Of a DNA stretch of 64,000 bases, positions 8,788 to 17,079 are shown in pieces (within the stretch, counting starts at the first letter, position 1; each line of letters starts with the position of its first letter). The DNA is taken from NCBI RefSeq assembly GCF_002797535.1, contig NZ_PGFD01000001.1, positions 1,550,001-1,614,000 of the forward strand. Direction: 5' to 3'. The notes under the pieces were generated by a model. It worked only from the letters and a program-made list of their open reading frames with translations, did no database searches and was not told where the DNA came from. Source of the DNA: Chryseobacterium geocarposphaerae (GTDB taxonomy: Bacteria > Bacteroidota > Bacteroidia > Flavobacteriales > Weeksellaceae). The position numbers were made by a program, and so were the translations under genes.

Positions 8788-8951
8788 ATTTAACCACAAA
8801 AGGCACAAAAGATTTAGATAAAATATTTAAAGTCACAAATTAAACTGAAAATAAAAACACGCAAGCTTTTAAAAATCTTTGATTTTTATCCTTTTGAGAG
8901 CTTTTTATTATCCATTTGTAAAAATTGCTTTTGTATCTTTTGTGGTTAAAT
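8788..8951. repeat. 164-bp palindromic intergenic element
   Basis: The ends are 24-bp inverted repeats with two mismatches. The left arm runs 8788-8811 with core TTTAACCACAAAAG. The right arm runs 8928-8951 with core CTTTTGTGGTTAAA. A second, nested palindrome built around AAAAATC and GATTTTT lies near the centre. It fills most of the 294-bp gap between the AraC start at 8745 and the SDR stop at 9040 and contains no coding frame. It looks like a small interspersed palindromic or MITE-like repeat. Confidence 0.55.
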
Positions 8952-9039
8952 TTAAAAATTAGTTTAAACAGAATTTAATCAAATTTACTCAATTAAAAAT
9001 AGAAATGAAAAGCACTTCTGTTTTATATAGTAACTGACT

Positions 9040-9861
9040 TTATCCGTGAGCTGCTTCTGAAACTTCTTTCCAGTCGTTCCAGACCCGCAGTTTTTCTGCG
9101 TACACTCTTTCCGTTTTCCTCAATCCTACTTTTCCCAGGAATAAACGAAGCGGCGGATTCTCACTGTCAATTAATTTCAAAATCGCAGGAACCGTTGCTT
9201 CCGGTTTTCCATAATCTTCAGGTAACAGACCTTCTGCTTCTCCTAAACTCGATTTTAAAGCATCATAAGCCGGAATGGCATCACCGTGAACTGCCGAGCT
9301 TCCGCCAAAATCGGTTGTGTAACCATTAGGCTCAATCATCGTAACGTGAATTCCAAAATCTTTCACTTCTGTTGCCAAAGCTTCGCTGAAGCCTTCCACA
9401 GCAAATTTTGTCGCATTGTAAATTCCCAAAGTAGGCAAGCTCCAAACGCCCAAAACACTTGACAGCTGGATCACGTGGCCACTTCCCTGCGCTCTGAAAA
9501 TCGGTAAAGCCGCCTGTGTTACCCAAAGTGTCCCGAAAACATTCGCTTCAAAAACATCTTTGGCCACCTTCTCTCCTACTTCTTCTACCGCTCCGAAAAC
9601 GCCATAACCCGCATTATTAATAACAACATCCAGACTTCCAAAGTGATTTTTAACTTTATTTACTGCTTCAAAAACTGCTTCCCGGTCTGTAATGTCCAAA
9701 GAAACAGGCAAAAACTGATCTCCGTATTGTTCTGCCAGATCTTTAAAAGCTTCCACATTTCTTGATGTTGCCGCTACTTTATCGCCTCTTTTAAGAAAAG
9801 CTTCTGTCCAAAGTTTTCCAAATCCTCTTGATGCTCCTGTGATAAAAATTGTCTTTTTCAT
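9040..9861 (-). CDS. Short-chain dehydrogenase/reductase, paralogue of 3513-4337
   Basis: 273 residues. TGASRGFG is at 8-15, NNAG at 82-85, and the catalytic Ser ~134, Tyr148 and Lys152 (YNATK) are at the same positions as in the SDR at 3513-4337, with near-identical layout through the C-terminal AAHG. The two are clearly recent paralogues. The promoter has the same direct-repeat operator and a TAACTTTG -7 box (9896-9961). Substrate unknown. Duplicate SDRs under one operator suggest broad aldehyde, ketone or quinone stress handling, which is inference. Confidence 0.9.
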   Translation of the reverse strand: MKKTIFITGASRGFGKLWTEAFLKRGDKVAATSRNVEAFKDLAEQYGDQFLPVSLDITDREAVFEAVNKVKNHFGSLDVVINNAGYGVFGAVEEVGEKVAKDVFEANVFGTLWVTQAALPIFRAQGSGHVIQLSSVLGVWSLPTLGIYNATKFAVEGFSEALATEVKDFGIHVTMIEPNGYTTDFGGSSAVHGDAIPAYDALKSSLGEAEGLLPEDYGKPEATVPAILKLIDSENPPLRLFLGKVGLRKTERVYAEKLRVWNDWKEVSEAAHG

Positions 9862-9895
9862 TTTTAAATTGTTTTGTTATTTAATTTTGATAAGA

Positions 9896-9961
9896 CAAAG
9901 TTATCTCGCATCGAAGCCAAGCTTGTAGCTCAAATCAGCGGAAGAATAGCACAGAATTACG
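9896..9961 (-). promoter_or_regulatory. AraC-type operator and -7 box of the second SDR gene
   Basis: The -7 TAACTTTG lies on the - strand (9903-9896). The direct half-boxes are TAGCTCA (9926-9932) and TAGCACA (9947-9953), with a 21-bp period. The inner block CAGCGGAAGAATAGCACA is identical to the copy at 5919-5936. Confidence 0.75.
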
Positions 9962-9991
9962 GAACGTTTCTGGCTTGTTCAATTAATTATT

Positions 9992-10558
9992 TTATATATG
10001 ATTCTTAAGATGTTCTTCAAAAGAAACCAGCTCCTGTTCGATATTCGGATTTTTGAATACATCATAAAAAGCAAACGTCGGTAACGGCTGAACGCCCACA
10101 AACTGAAGCGTAGCTGTGAAAGGCCTGGTAAATTCTTCCATTGAATGATTTTCCAGCAACTGACCTGAGTTTCCAAAAGTTTCTTCGGGAGCGTTCCAGG
10201 TATTCACAATGATTCCTTTAGACTTCAGAAGACCGCCAGTTCCGTAGTTTCCGCCACTATTCCTGCCGTCTCCGGCATAGATTTTTCCGTAGCCGCTCAT
10301 CAGAACTTTATCGATATAATCTTTTGTTTTTGCAGGCATTCCAAACCAGTTGATCGGGAAATGAAACAGAATGACATCGGCATTTACCCACTTTTCGATT
10401 TCCTCTGGAATTTCGTAGCCATTATCAATGACCGTTTCCAGAATTTCGTATCCTTTTACGTTGAAAGCCTGTTTACTTTTCTCAAAAATGGTTTTGTTAA
10501 GATTTCCTTCTGCAATTTGCGGCCATTTGATGTGCCCGTTGATGATTAATGCTTTCAT
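9992..10558 (-). CDS. MdaB-like NAD(P)H quinone reductase (flavodoxin fold)
   Basis: 188 residues from the ATG at 10558. The sequence MKALIINGH is the normal start of this family, so an in-frame ATG 42 bp upstream is unlikely. The FMN-binding N terminus (LIINGH), the segment FHFPINWFGMPAKTKDYIDKV and the Gly-rich GNYGTGGLLKSKG are typical of MdaB/KefF-type FAD/FMN quinone oxidoreductases that reduce quinones by two electrons. It lies 4 bp downstream of the enoyl-CoA hydratase homologue, so the two are co-transcribed. Location cytoplasmic. Confidence 0.85.
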   Translation of the reverse strand: MKALIINGHIKWPQIAEGNLNKTIFEKSKQAFNVKGYEILETVIDNGYEIPEEIEKWVNADVILFHFPINWFGMPAKTKDYIDKVLMSGYGKIYAGDGRNSGGNYGTGGLLKSKGIIVNTWNAPEETFGNSGQLLENHSMEEFTRPFTATLQFVGVQPLPTFAFYDVFKNPNIEQELVSFEEHLKNHI

Positions 10559-10562
10559 TGAA

Positions 10563-11366
10563 TTACAAATATTTTCCAAGGTTAAGTTCAACATCGCCAT
10601 AGGTTTGTAATCCCTGGTCTAAGAGTTTTTTAATTCTGGTTCTCGCTTCAGGCTCTGTTAATGATGCGAAGAAGGCTATCTGCGTTTCCATAATATGTTC
10701 ATTTTTTGGAATAATTACCCTTTCGTTCATCGTTGCCTTTATTTTCCTGATGATTTTCAAATCAAATGAGTCGATTCTTTTTGCCAAATTTTCTACGAAT
10801 GCGTCCAGTTCATTATCCGGAAATGCTCGGTTGATCCAACCATAATCAGCGGCAGTTTGGGCATCATAATCGTCGCCGCTCAAAATAATTTCCAGAGCTC
10901 TTGCTTTCCCTGTTAACAAATGAAGACGCTCCAATCCACCTCCGCCGGGAAAAGAGCCGATTCCAATTTCGGGTTGTGCAAAAACAGCTTTTTCCTTGCT
11001 TGCAAAACGCATATCGAAAGCCTGGATAAACTCGCTTCCCAACCCTCTCGCTCTTCCTCTGATAGAGGCTATGCTTACAAACGGAGCCTGTTCGAGACGT
11101 TTGGCAACATCAGGCCAAGATTTTGAAAGTCCTGTTTTTCCCTCACCTTTCGGAAAATCAAAAATATTGACCAATTCTGCGTGAGCGACATAAAATTCCG
11201 GGTTGGAACTTTCAAAAACCACTACTTTCAAATTTTCGTTGGCTTCCAATTCATCCATTAATGTTCTTAACTGAACTGAAAATTCAGGATCGAATACGTT
11301 TACCGGAGGATGATTAATGGCTACTTTCCAATAGCTTTCTGTTATTTTTTGTGTTGTAAAAATCAT
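10563..11366 (-). CDS. Enoyl-CoA hydratase/isomerase (crotonase) family protein
   Basis: 267 residues. Crotonase-fold features are the SIASIRGRARGLGSEF segment (oxyanion-hole Gly) and AQPEIGIGSFPGGGGLERL, where crotonases carry the catalytic Glu/Gly. The C-terminal helical part is complete. The exact reaction (hydratase, isomerase or hydrolase) cannot be assigned. It is first in a two-gene unit with the MdaB-like flavoprotein. A -7-like TAATTTTG lies on the - strand at 11426-11419. The AraC regulator of 11469-12365 is the next gene upstream on the same strand. Confidence 0.85.
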   Translation of the reverse strand: MIFTTQKITESYWKVAINHPPVNVFDPEFSVQLRTLMDELEANENLKVVVFESSNPEFYVAHAELVNIFDFPKGEGKTGLSKSWPDVAKRLEQAPFVSIASIRGRARGLGSEFIQAFDMRFASKEKAVFAQPEIGIGSFPGGGGLERLHLLTGKARALEIILSGDDYDAQTAADYGWINRAFPDNELDAFVENLAKRIDSFDLKIIRKIKATMNERVIIPKNEHIMETQIAFFASLTEPEARTRIKKLLDQGLQTYGDVELNLGKYL

Positions 11367-11468
11367 AGTAATAATTTTAAATTGATGTAAATCTTTAAGA
11401 CATAACTTTTTGTCTGTTCAAAATTAATTGCACAAATACTGGATTTTTAACACAAATCGGGGAATATC

Positions 11469-12365
11469 TTATCCTTTTCTCTGATTTCTGATTTCTGTAG
11501 GAGAAATACCTTTAATTTTCTTAAAAAATCTGGAGAAATAAGGAACGTTCGTAAAGCCTAATTGGTAAGCCACATCGCTGATATTCATATTGGTCTGAAG
11601 AAGCAGAATTTCGGCCTGTTCAATCACAAATTCCTGAATAATGCTGATGGTACTTTTCCCGGTTTCTGCACGGATAAGGTCTGTAAGATAGTTGGAAGAC
11701 ATATTGAGCTCTTCGGCAACAGACGAGACGGTAGGAAAATTTGAAACGGGTTTGGATAGATCGTTATAATGGTTTTGCAGGAAGCTTTTTAATTTTGAAG
11801 ACACTGAAAGGGTTTTTGTGGCTTTGTCTTTAAATTGTCTTTCATAAAAAACATCTGCATACGAAAGCACGACATTTAACAGCGACAGAATAATATTGAT
11901 ATTGGCATTGGTTTTATTTTCCACCAGCTCCATATGAATTTTTGTAAAAAGCCAGGTAATAGTCTCTTCTTCCTCCGCAGTCATAAACAACGCATCATTG
12001 ATCTCGTAACTGAAATATTTATACTGATGGATTTTGGCAGCAACCGGATTTTGTTTAATGAGATCAGGATGGAAAACAAAAGCATAACCGTCCCAGAAAG
12101 TCAGGCTATCCCAGGAAACGACCTGTCCCGGTTCGCTAAAAAGCATCAATCCGTTCTCGGTATAATATTTATTGTTTCCGTAATTGATGTCTCCGGTAAA
12201 GTTTTTCTTCAGCGAAATCTTGAACATATTAACCTGAATTTCACTACTCGCCTGCGGAAAATTTGGAATGGCCTGTTTGCAGACCCTGCTGTCCATCAAT
12301 GGATGCAGAGGAGCTGTGAGATTCAGGTATTTGTTATAATTTGTAAGATCGCTGAAAGTTTTCAT
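11469..12365 (-). CDS. AraC-family transcriptional regulator (4 of 4)
   Basis: 298 residues. It is the most divergent of the four AraC proteins, but the domain plan is the same. The C-terminal HTH pair includes SVAEELNMSSNYLTDLI and ISDVAYQLGFTNVPYFSRFF. It lies just upstream of, and in the same direction as, the crotonase/MdaB pair and is the most natural candidate regulator for it. The gap of about 100 bp suggests that pair has its own promoter. Effector unknown. Confidence 0.87.
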   Translation of the reverse strand: MKTFSDLTNYNKYLNLTAPLHPLMDSRVCKQAIPNFPQASSEIQVNMFKISLKKNFTGDINYGNNKYYTENGLMLFSEPGQVVSWDSLTFWDGYAFVFHPDLIKQNPVAAKIHQYKYFSYEINDALFMTAEEEETITWLFTKIHMELVENKTNANINIILSLLNVVLSYADVFYERQFKDKATKTLSVSSKLKSFLQNHYNDLSKPVSNFPTVSSVAEELNMSSNYLTDLIRAETGKSTISIIQEFVIEQAEILLLQTNMNISDVAYQLGFTNVPYFSRFFKKIKGISPTEIRNQRKG

Positions 12366-12481
12366 AGGAGCAAAGTTGCGAAATTATTATATAATTTACT
12401 TTTAATTTAGAAAAGGAATATTAAATCGTAACATCAGAAAACTTTTACCTAGAAATTTTATAAGCCAGATTCGGATCGGTG

Positions 12482-12979
12482 CTATCTCCCGAAATCATCC
12501 TGTACTCTTATTATATCGTCTTCATCTGAATGATTATCTTTATCTGTATGTAGCCATATTTCTGCAACAATACCCCAGTCTTCCAAACCTATCAGGCGAT
12601 GTCTTTCTCCTTGTTGAAGTTTTATCTGATCTTTAGGATAGTATTCTATTAAATTTCCCTCTTCATCATTATTACTTTTTTTCACTCCGACTACTCCTTC
12701 AACCACCTGCCATATTTCGGCTCTTCTATTGTGATATTGCCAGCTTAATCTTGTTTTTGGGGCAACCAAAAGAATTTTAGGGCTTAATTTTCCGCCTATT
12801 CGCAGATTTTCTACATCAATTTTATCAAAATACTGATTGGCAAAATCCTGAGCCTGGTTTTCATCAATTACAAAAAAACCGCCCCAAGGTCTTGTGTCAT
12901 CCTTCGTAACGATGTTAAAACCTTGTGATGTCAGCATTTTTTCTACTCTTTCAAATATTTGTTGTTTTTCTGCACTCAT
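12482..12979 (-). CDS. Cupin-type phosphomannose-isomerase-like protein
   Basis: 165 residues, a single cupin resembling the isomerase domain of type II mannose-6-phosphate isomerases. Metal-ligand positions are visible in LSWQYHNRRAEIWQVVEG (H, E) and QLQQGERHRLIG-type sequence (H). The segment RPWGGFFVI upstream is also family-typical. The inferred reaction is mannose-6-phosphate to fructose-6-phosphate. It is third in the operon ROK kinase, GH92 mannosidase, cupin, 40 bp after the mannosidase. That context fits an isomerase completing mannose catabolism, although stand-alone cupins of this type can also act on other sugar phosphates. Confidence 0.78.
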   Translation of the reverse strand: MSAEKQQIFERVEKMLTSQGFNIVTKDDTRPWGGFFVIDENQAQDFANQYFDKIDVENLRIGGKLSPKILLVAPKTRLSWQYHNRRAEIWQVVEGVVGVKKSNNDEEGNLIEYYPKDQIKLQQGERHRLIGLEDWGIVAEIWLHTDKDNHSDEDDIIRVQDDFGR

Positions 12980-13019
12980 TTTTTATTTCTTTAAATATTG
13001 CTTTTGTTTATTTATTATT

Positions 13020-15293
13020 TTATTTTTCTTTTGACATGGAATACGGGAAATCTTTTTCCTGCGAACCTCTCTCTTTATTGGGCTGGTTATTCATTTGAAA
13101 CTCTAACACTGCTCCCTGCATCAATTCTTTATGGCTCAACCAGTTTTTGGAGTACGGCTGCAGATTCAGGTTTAATGATTTTACATAAAAGTTTTTAGCA
13201 CTGTTTTCAGGTGCTTTTATTTCAATTTTCTTACCATTTTCCAGATGAATTGTTGCTTGCCTGAATAATGGTGCTCCCAGAACATACTGGTCCGTTGCCG
13301 GTGTTACCGGATAAAATCCTAATGCTGAAAATACATACCATGCGGAAGTCTGCCCATTATCTTCATCTCCGCAATATCCATCCGGCGTTGCATAATATAA
13401 TTTATCCATTACCTGTCGCACCCAATATTGTGTTTTGTAAGGAGCTCCGGCATAATTGTATAAATAAATCATATGTTGGATAGGCTGATTACCGTGCGCA
13501 TATTGTCCCATGTTCATAATCTGCATCTCACGGATCTCATGAATGACGCTTCCATAGTAACTATCGTCAAAAATTGGCGGTAATGAGAAAACCTCATCCA
13601 GTTTGGCTTCAAATTTCTTTTTTCCGCCCATTAATTTTGATAATCCGTCAATATCCTGAAAAACAGACCATGTATAATGCCAGCTGTTTCCTTCGGTGAA
13701 GGCATCACCCCATTTAAAAGGATTGAAAGGTGACTGAAACTTTCCGTCTTTATTTTTTCCCCGCATTAAACCTGATTCCGTATCAAATACATTTTTATAG
13801 TTATATGCCCTTTTTTTATAGATTTCAATTTGAGACTCCGGCTTTCCTAAAGCTTTCCCCAATTGATAGATGGAAAAATCATCGTAAGCATATTCTAAAG
13901 TGCGGGCAGCATTTTCATTGATCTTTACGTCATATGGAACATATCCTAATGAATTGTAGTACTCCACTCCTTTTCGTCCCACTGCACTGATCGGACCTTC
14001 ATTGTTGGCTCCATGTTTTACCGCCTGCCAAAGGGTTTCGATATCATAACCGCTAAGTCCTTTTATATAAGCATCTGCTACTACGGAAGCTGAATTGTTT
14101 CCAATCATGATATCAGAATATCCGGGACTGCTCCATTCCGGTAAAAATCCTCCTTCTTTATAAGCATTAGCAAGTCCTTCCTGCATTTCAACGTTGATAC
14201 TTGGATAGACTAAATTCAGGAAAGGATATAAAGCACGGAAAGTATCCCAAAAGCCGGTTCCGGCAAACATTCTTCCGTCTACTATTTTGCTATTGTAAGG
14301 ACTCCAATGTTTTATTTTATTTTGAGCATCTATCTCATAAAGCTTTTGCGGAAAGAATAAAGTTCTGTATAAAGAGGAATAAAAGGTCCTCATTTGTTGA
14401 TCCGTCCCTCCTTTCACTTCAATTCTTCCTAAAGTTTTGTTCCAGATATTTTTGGCATCGGCTTTTACCTGTTCAAAATTACGTTTTCCGATTTCTCTGT
14501 TCAAGTTCAATTCTGCCTGTTCAAAACTGATGAATGAAGAGGCTGCTTTTGCATAAACAACATCTTTGGTTTTAAGCTTAAATCCAACAACTGCTCCTGC
14601 ATGATCACTTGTGATCTCCAGTTGGTCATTGATAAATTTATCATCCTTCCAGCCTCTTGTTACATCAAAATCTTTATCAAACTGAACAACAAAATAGTTT
14701 TTGAAGTTTTCATATTTACCTCTGGAATATTTGGTGGTATAGCCTATAATTTTTCTTTCTTTGGGAAGAATCTTTATGTAAGAGCCTTTATTGAGAGCGT
14801 CAATCACAACGTACGCGCTGTCTGTTTTAGGGAAATCAAATTTAAAGTAAGCAGCTCTTTCTGTAGGCGTGAATTCTGTAGTTACATTGATATCTGCCAG
14901 ATAAACACTATAAAAATAAGGTGTTGCTACTTCTGCTTTATGACTGAACCAGCTCGCTCTATCTTCTTCTTTAAATTTCAATTTTCCCACTCCAGGCATC
15001 ATGGCAAAAGCCCCATAATCATTCATCCAGGGAGATGGCTGATGTGTTTGTTTAAAGCCTCTTATTTTGTCTGCGTCATAAGTATAAGACCATCCGTCAC
15101 CCATTTTACCTGTCTGTGGTGTCCAGATATTCATTCCCCAGGGAAGTCCTATTGCAGGATAAGTATTTCCGTTGGATAAAGATGGTTTGGACTGCGTTCC
15201 CATCAAAGGATTTACATAATCAACAGGAGAAACCTCCTGACCGAAAACCCAAATACTGAATACAATAAAGAAAGTTGAAAATAGAGGCTTCAT
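13020..15293 (-). CDS. GH92 alpha-mannosidase, exported
   Basis: 757 residues. A signal peptide (first ~20 residues, ending IWVFGQ) directs it to the periplasm or outer membrane. Typical GH92 sequences are present: VDYVNPLMGT at the mature N terminus, GTGFWDTFRALYPFL, GNSWHYTW, and GDEDNGQTSAWYVFSALGFYPV near the C terminus. That last stretch is the conserved acidic motif associated with Ca2+ and the catalytic base in this family. GH92 enzymes are calcium-dependent exo-alpha-mannosidases that trim N-glycans or mannans. The gene overlaps the stop of the upstream ROK kinase by one base and is followed by the cupin isomerase. No SusC/SusD pair is seen nearby. Confidence 0.93.
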   Translation of the reverse strand: MKPLFSTFFIVFSIWVFGQEVSPVDYVNPLMGTQSKPSLSNGNTYPAIGLPWGMNIWTPQTGKMGDGWSYTYDADKIRGFKQTHQPSPWMNDYGAFAMMPGVGKLKFKEEDRASWFSHKAEVATPYFYSVYLADINVTTEFTPTERAAYFKFDFPKTDSAYVVIDALNKGSYIKILPKERKIIGYTTKYSRGKYENFKNYFVVQFDKDFDVTRGWKDDKFINDQLEITSDHAGAVVGFKLKTKDVVYAKAASSFISFEQAELNLNREIGKRNFEQVKADAKNIWNKTLGRIEVKGGTDQQMRTFYSSLYRTLFFPQKLYEIDAQNKIKHWSPYNSKIVDGRMFAGTGFWDTFRALYPFLNLVYPSINVEMQEGLANAYKEGGFLPEWSSPGYSDIMIGNNSASVVADAYIKGLSGYDIETLWQAVKHGANNEGPISAVGRKGVEYYNSLGYVPYDVKINENAARTLEYAYDDFSIYQLGKALGKPESQIEIYKKRAYNYKNVFDTESGLMRGKNKDGKFQSPFNPFKWGDAFTEGNSWHYTWSVFQDIDGLSKLMGGKKKFEAKLDEVFSLPPIFDDSYYGSVIHEIREMQIMNMGQYAHGNQPIQHMIYLYNYAGAPYKTQYWVRQVMDKLYYATPDGYCGDEDNGQTSAWYVFSALGFYPVTPATDQYVLGAPLFRQATIHLENGKKIEIKAPENSAKNFYVKSLNLNLQPYSKNWLSHKELMQGAVLEFQMNNQPNKERGSQEKDFPYSMSKEK

Positions 15294-16171
15294 TATATAT
15301 GTTTATTAATTCTTTGCATTTTCTTCAAGACGTAACTGGCTGCACCCAAAATAGCAGCATCTTCAAAAATAGCAGAAATTTTAACAGGCATACTGATATT
15401 ATTTTTTACTAAATTCTTATTAAATTTTTCTTCAAAATAAGGATATGTTTTCGCAATATTCCCTCCTATAACCAAAACCTCAGGATCATAGAACCTAACA
15501 TATTTTATGACAAATTCTGCAAGAGAGTCTGCATATTCATCAAACATTCTGGATTGTATTTCTTTTGGTTTTTCCAATAAATCTTTGGTTCCTGAGATTT
15601 GCTCACCTGTTAATGCTGTATAACGGTTGATAAACCATCGTGTTGCCAAATAGTCTTCACAGATGGAATCTTTTAGCTGAAAATTCCACAAGGCTTCATC
15701 AGTTGCTTTATTCCCGTCATAAAAAGTGGTTCCAAATCCCGTCCCCAAAGTTACACCAAAAACTCTTTTATAACCCTTGGCACAGCCTCCTAATACTTCA
15801 CCCTTCAAAAAGGCTGCAGCATCATTCACAAAATGGAACTGATCTTCAGAAATGGATAATCTTTTAGCCAATTCTTCTTTAATATTAATCCTGTAAATAT
15901 CAATATATTTCCCTTGCCGTATAAGAGAAATCCCTTTTTCATAATCAAAAGGTCCGGGCATTGCGATACCTATCAAAAGCCCTTCTTTTGTGAGACCTTT
16001 AGCTCCTCTTTCTATTGCGGAAACCCATTTGGAAAATATAACTTCCCTGCATTCAAAAGAATCAACATGTTCCCTGATATAAGTTGAAGCAATAATTTCA
16101 CGTTTTTCAGGCTGCACCTGAGCAATCGTGATATGTGAACCTCCAATGTCAATTCCCAGTATATTTTGCAT
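15293..16171 (-). CDS. ROK-family sugar kinase
   Basis: 292 residues. The phosphate-1 motif is GIDIGGSHITIAQ at the N terminus, and GVTLGTGFGTTFYDG is the second ATP-site loop. The FVNDAAAF segment contains the Asp that acts as catalytic base in ROK kinases. The CxCGxxGCxE zinc motif of many ROK proteins is not visible, as in several Bacteroidota members. It is first gene of the operon. With a mannosidase and a phosphomannose-isomerase-like cupin downstream, mannokinase (mannose to mannose-6-phosphate) is the best inference; glucokinase activity is possible. Confidence 0.87.
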   Translation of the reverse strand: MQNILGIDIGGSHITIAQVQPEKREIIASTYIREHVDSFECREVIFSKWVSAIERGAKGLTKEGLLIGIAMPGPFDYEKGISLIRQGKYIDIYRINIKEELAKRLSISEDQFHFVNDAAAFLKGEVLGGCAKGYKRVFGVTLGTGFGTTFYDGNKATDEALWNFQLKDSICEDYLATRWFINRYTALTGEQISGTKDLLEKPKEIQSRMFDEYADSLAEFVIKYVRFYDPEVLVIGGNIAKTYPYFEEKFNKNLVKNNISMPVKISAIFEDAAILGAASYVLKKMQRINKHI

Positions 16172-16370
16172 TATTTTCTCAATCTGTTTTGCTTAGCAGT
16201 TTATTATGAAATTAAATAAATAGACAAACAAGAAAGCAAGTTAAGTATTTTAATGCAAACATTGCTTATTGTCGCCTATTCCAGACTGAAACTCTAAATC
16301 CTAATTTTAGTTTTTCCGTTATATATTCTTCCGCCTTTTATGATTAAAATACTATTTGAGAGACCAGATA

Positions 16371-16415
16371 AAAATTATGTGACACTATTACATATCAATA
16401 GTGCCACATAATTTT
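16371..16415 (-). terminator. Terminator of the two-component operon
   Basis: 19-bp stem with a single mismatch (16371-16389 with 16397-16415) and a 7-nt loop. The arms start with AAAATTATGTG and end with CACATAATTTT. It lies 33 bp after the response-regulator stop; on the - strand the stem itself ends in a T run. Confidence 0.75.
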
Positions 16416-16448
16416 TATAAGTGTCCAAAATTTTATATTTCATTATCG

Positions 16449-17072
16449 TCAGACTAATCCGTATTCCATCGCTAATTTTACTGCAGTACTTATATTTGTG
16501 GTTTTGAATTTGGCAATCAGGTTTTTGCGATGACTTTCTACTGTATGTGGACTGATGCACAGCTTATCCGCTATTTGAATTGTGGTAAGACCTAAAGATG
16601 CTTCCTGCAAAATTTCTTTTTCTCTACGGGTTAATTTAGGTATCGTATTTAATCCGGAATTCGCTTTCATCTCTACAATTTTTTTAGTTTGATTGCATAA
16701 AAACTTCTCCCCTTTAAGTATGGTCTGTATTCCTAAAATGATTTCTGAGACCAAAGCATTCTTCTGTATATATCCCATAGCACCTTCTTCCAGAGTACTA
16801 TTGATCACTGCAAACTCATTATGCACACTCAAAATCATGATCTGAATAGCCGGATATTTTTTTAATATGGGTTTAATCAAATCTATACTATTGCCATCGG
16901 ACAGGTTAATGTCTAGTAATAAAACATCTAAAGCCTGGTTTTCCAGTCCTTTAAAAAGTTCAGTTGAAGAGGAATAGCAGCCAACAATCATAAAATTCTC
17001 CTGCTGGGAAAGAATATTTTTTAGGCCTTCCAAAAGTAATGGATGATCATCGGTTATAGCAATTTTAATCAT
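16449..17072 (-). CDS. NarL/LuxR-type response regulator
   Basis: About 207 residues from the ATG at 17072 (MIKIAITDDH), the normal receiver-domain start. An upstream in-frame ATG at 17102 would overlap the kinase gene. The receiver domain has acidic DDH near the N terminus, the phospho-acceptor Asp54 (LLLDINLSDG) and a conserved Lys in GYIQK. The LuxR-type HTH occupies the last ~65 residues (LTRREKEILQEASLG, SPHTVESHRKNL). It follows the TPR histidine kinase by 7 bp and is its partner. Targets unknown. Confidence 0.92.
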   Translation of the reverse strand: MIKIAITDDHPLLLEGLKNILSQQENFMIVGCYSSSTELFKGLENQALDVLLLDINLSDGNSIDLIKPILKKYPAIQIMILSVHNEFAVINSTLEEGAMGYIQKNALVSEIILGIQTILKGEKFLCNQTKKIVEMKANSGLNTIPKLTRREKEILQEASLGLTTIQIADKLCISPHTVESHRKNLIAKFKTTNISTAVKLAMEYGLV

Positions 17073-17079
17073 AATCTTT

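Noticed and set aside
11441..11462. Sequence resembling the AraC-type operator upstream of the crotonase gene
   Set aside because: Only scattered matches (GGA...TA.CACA), no second half-box at 21 bp, and the wrong distance to the -7 box.
14601..15179. 192-codon + strand frame
   Set aside because: Fully antisense to the GH92 gene, Cys/Phe-rich as expected for a shadow frame, no promoter.
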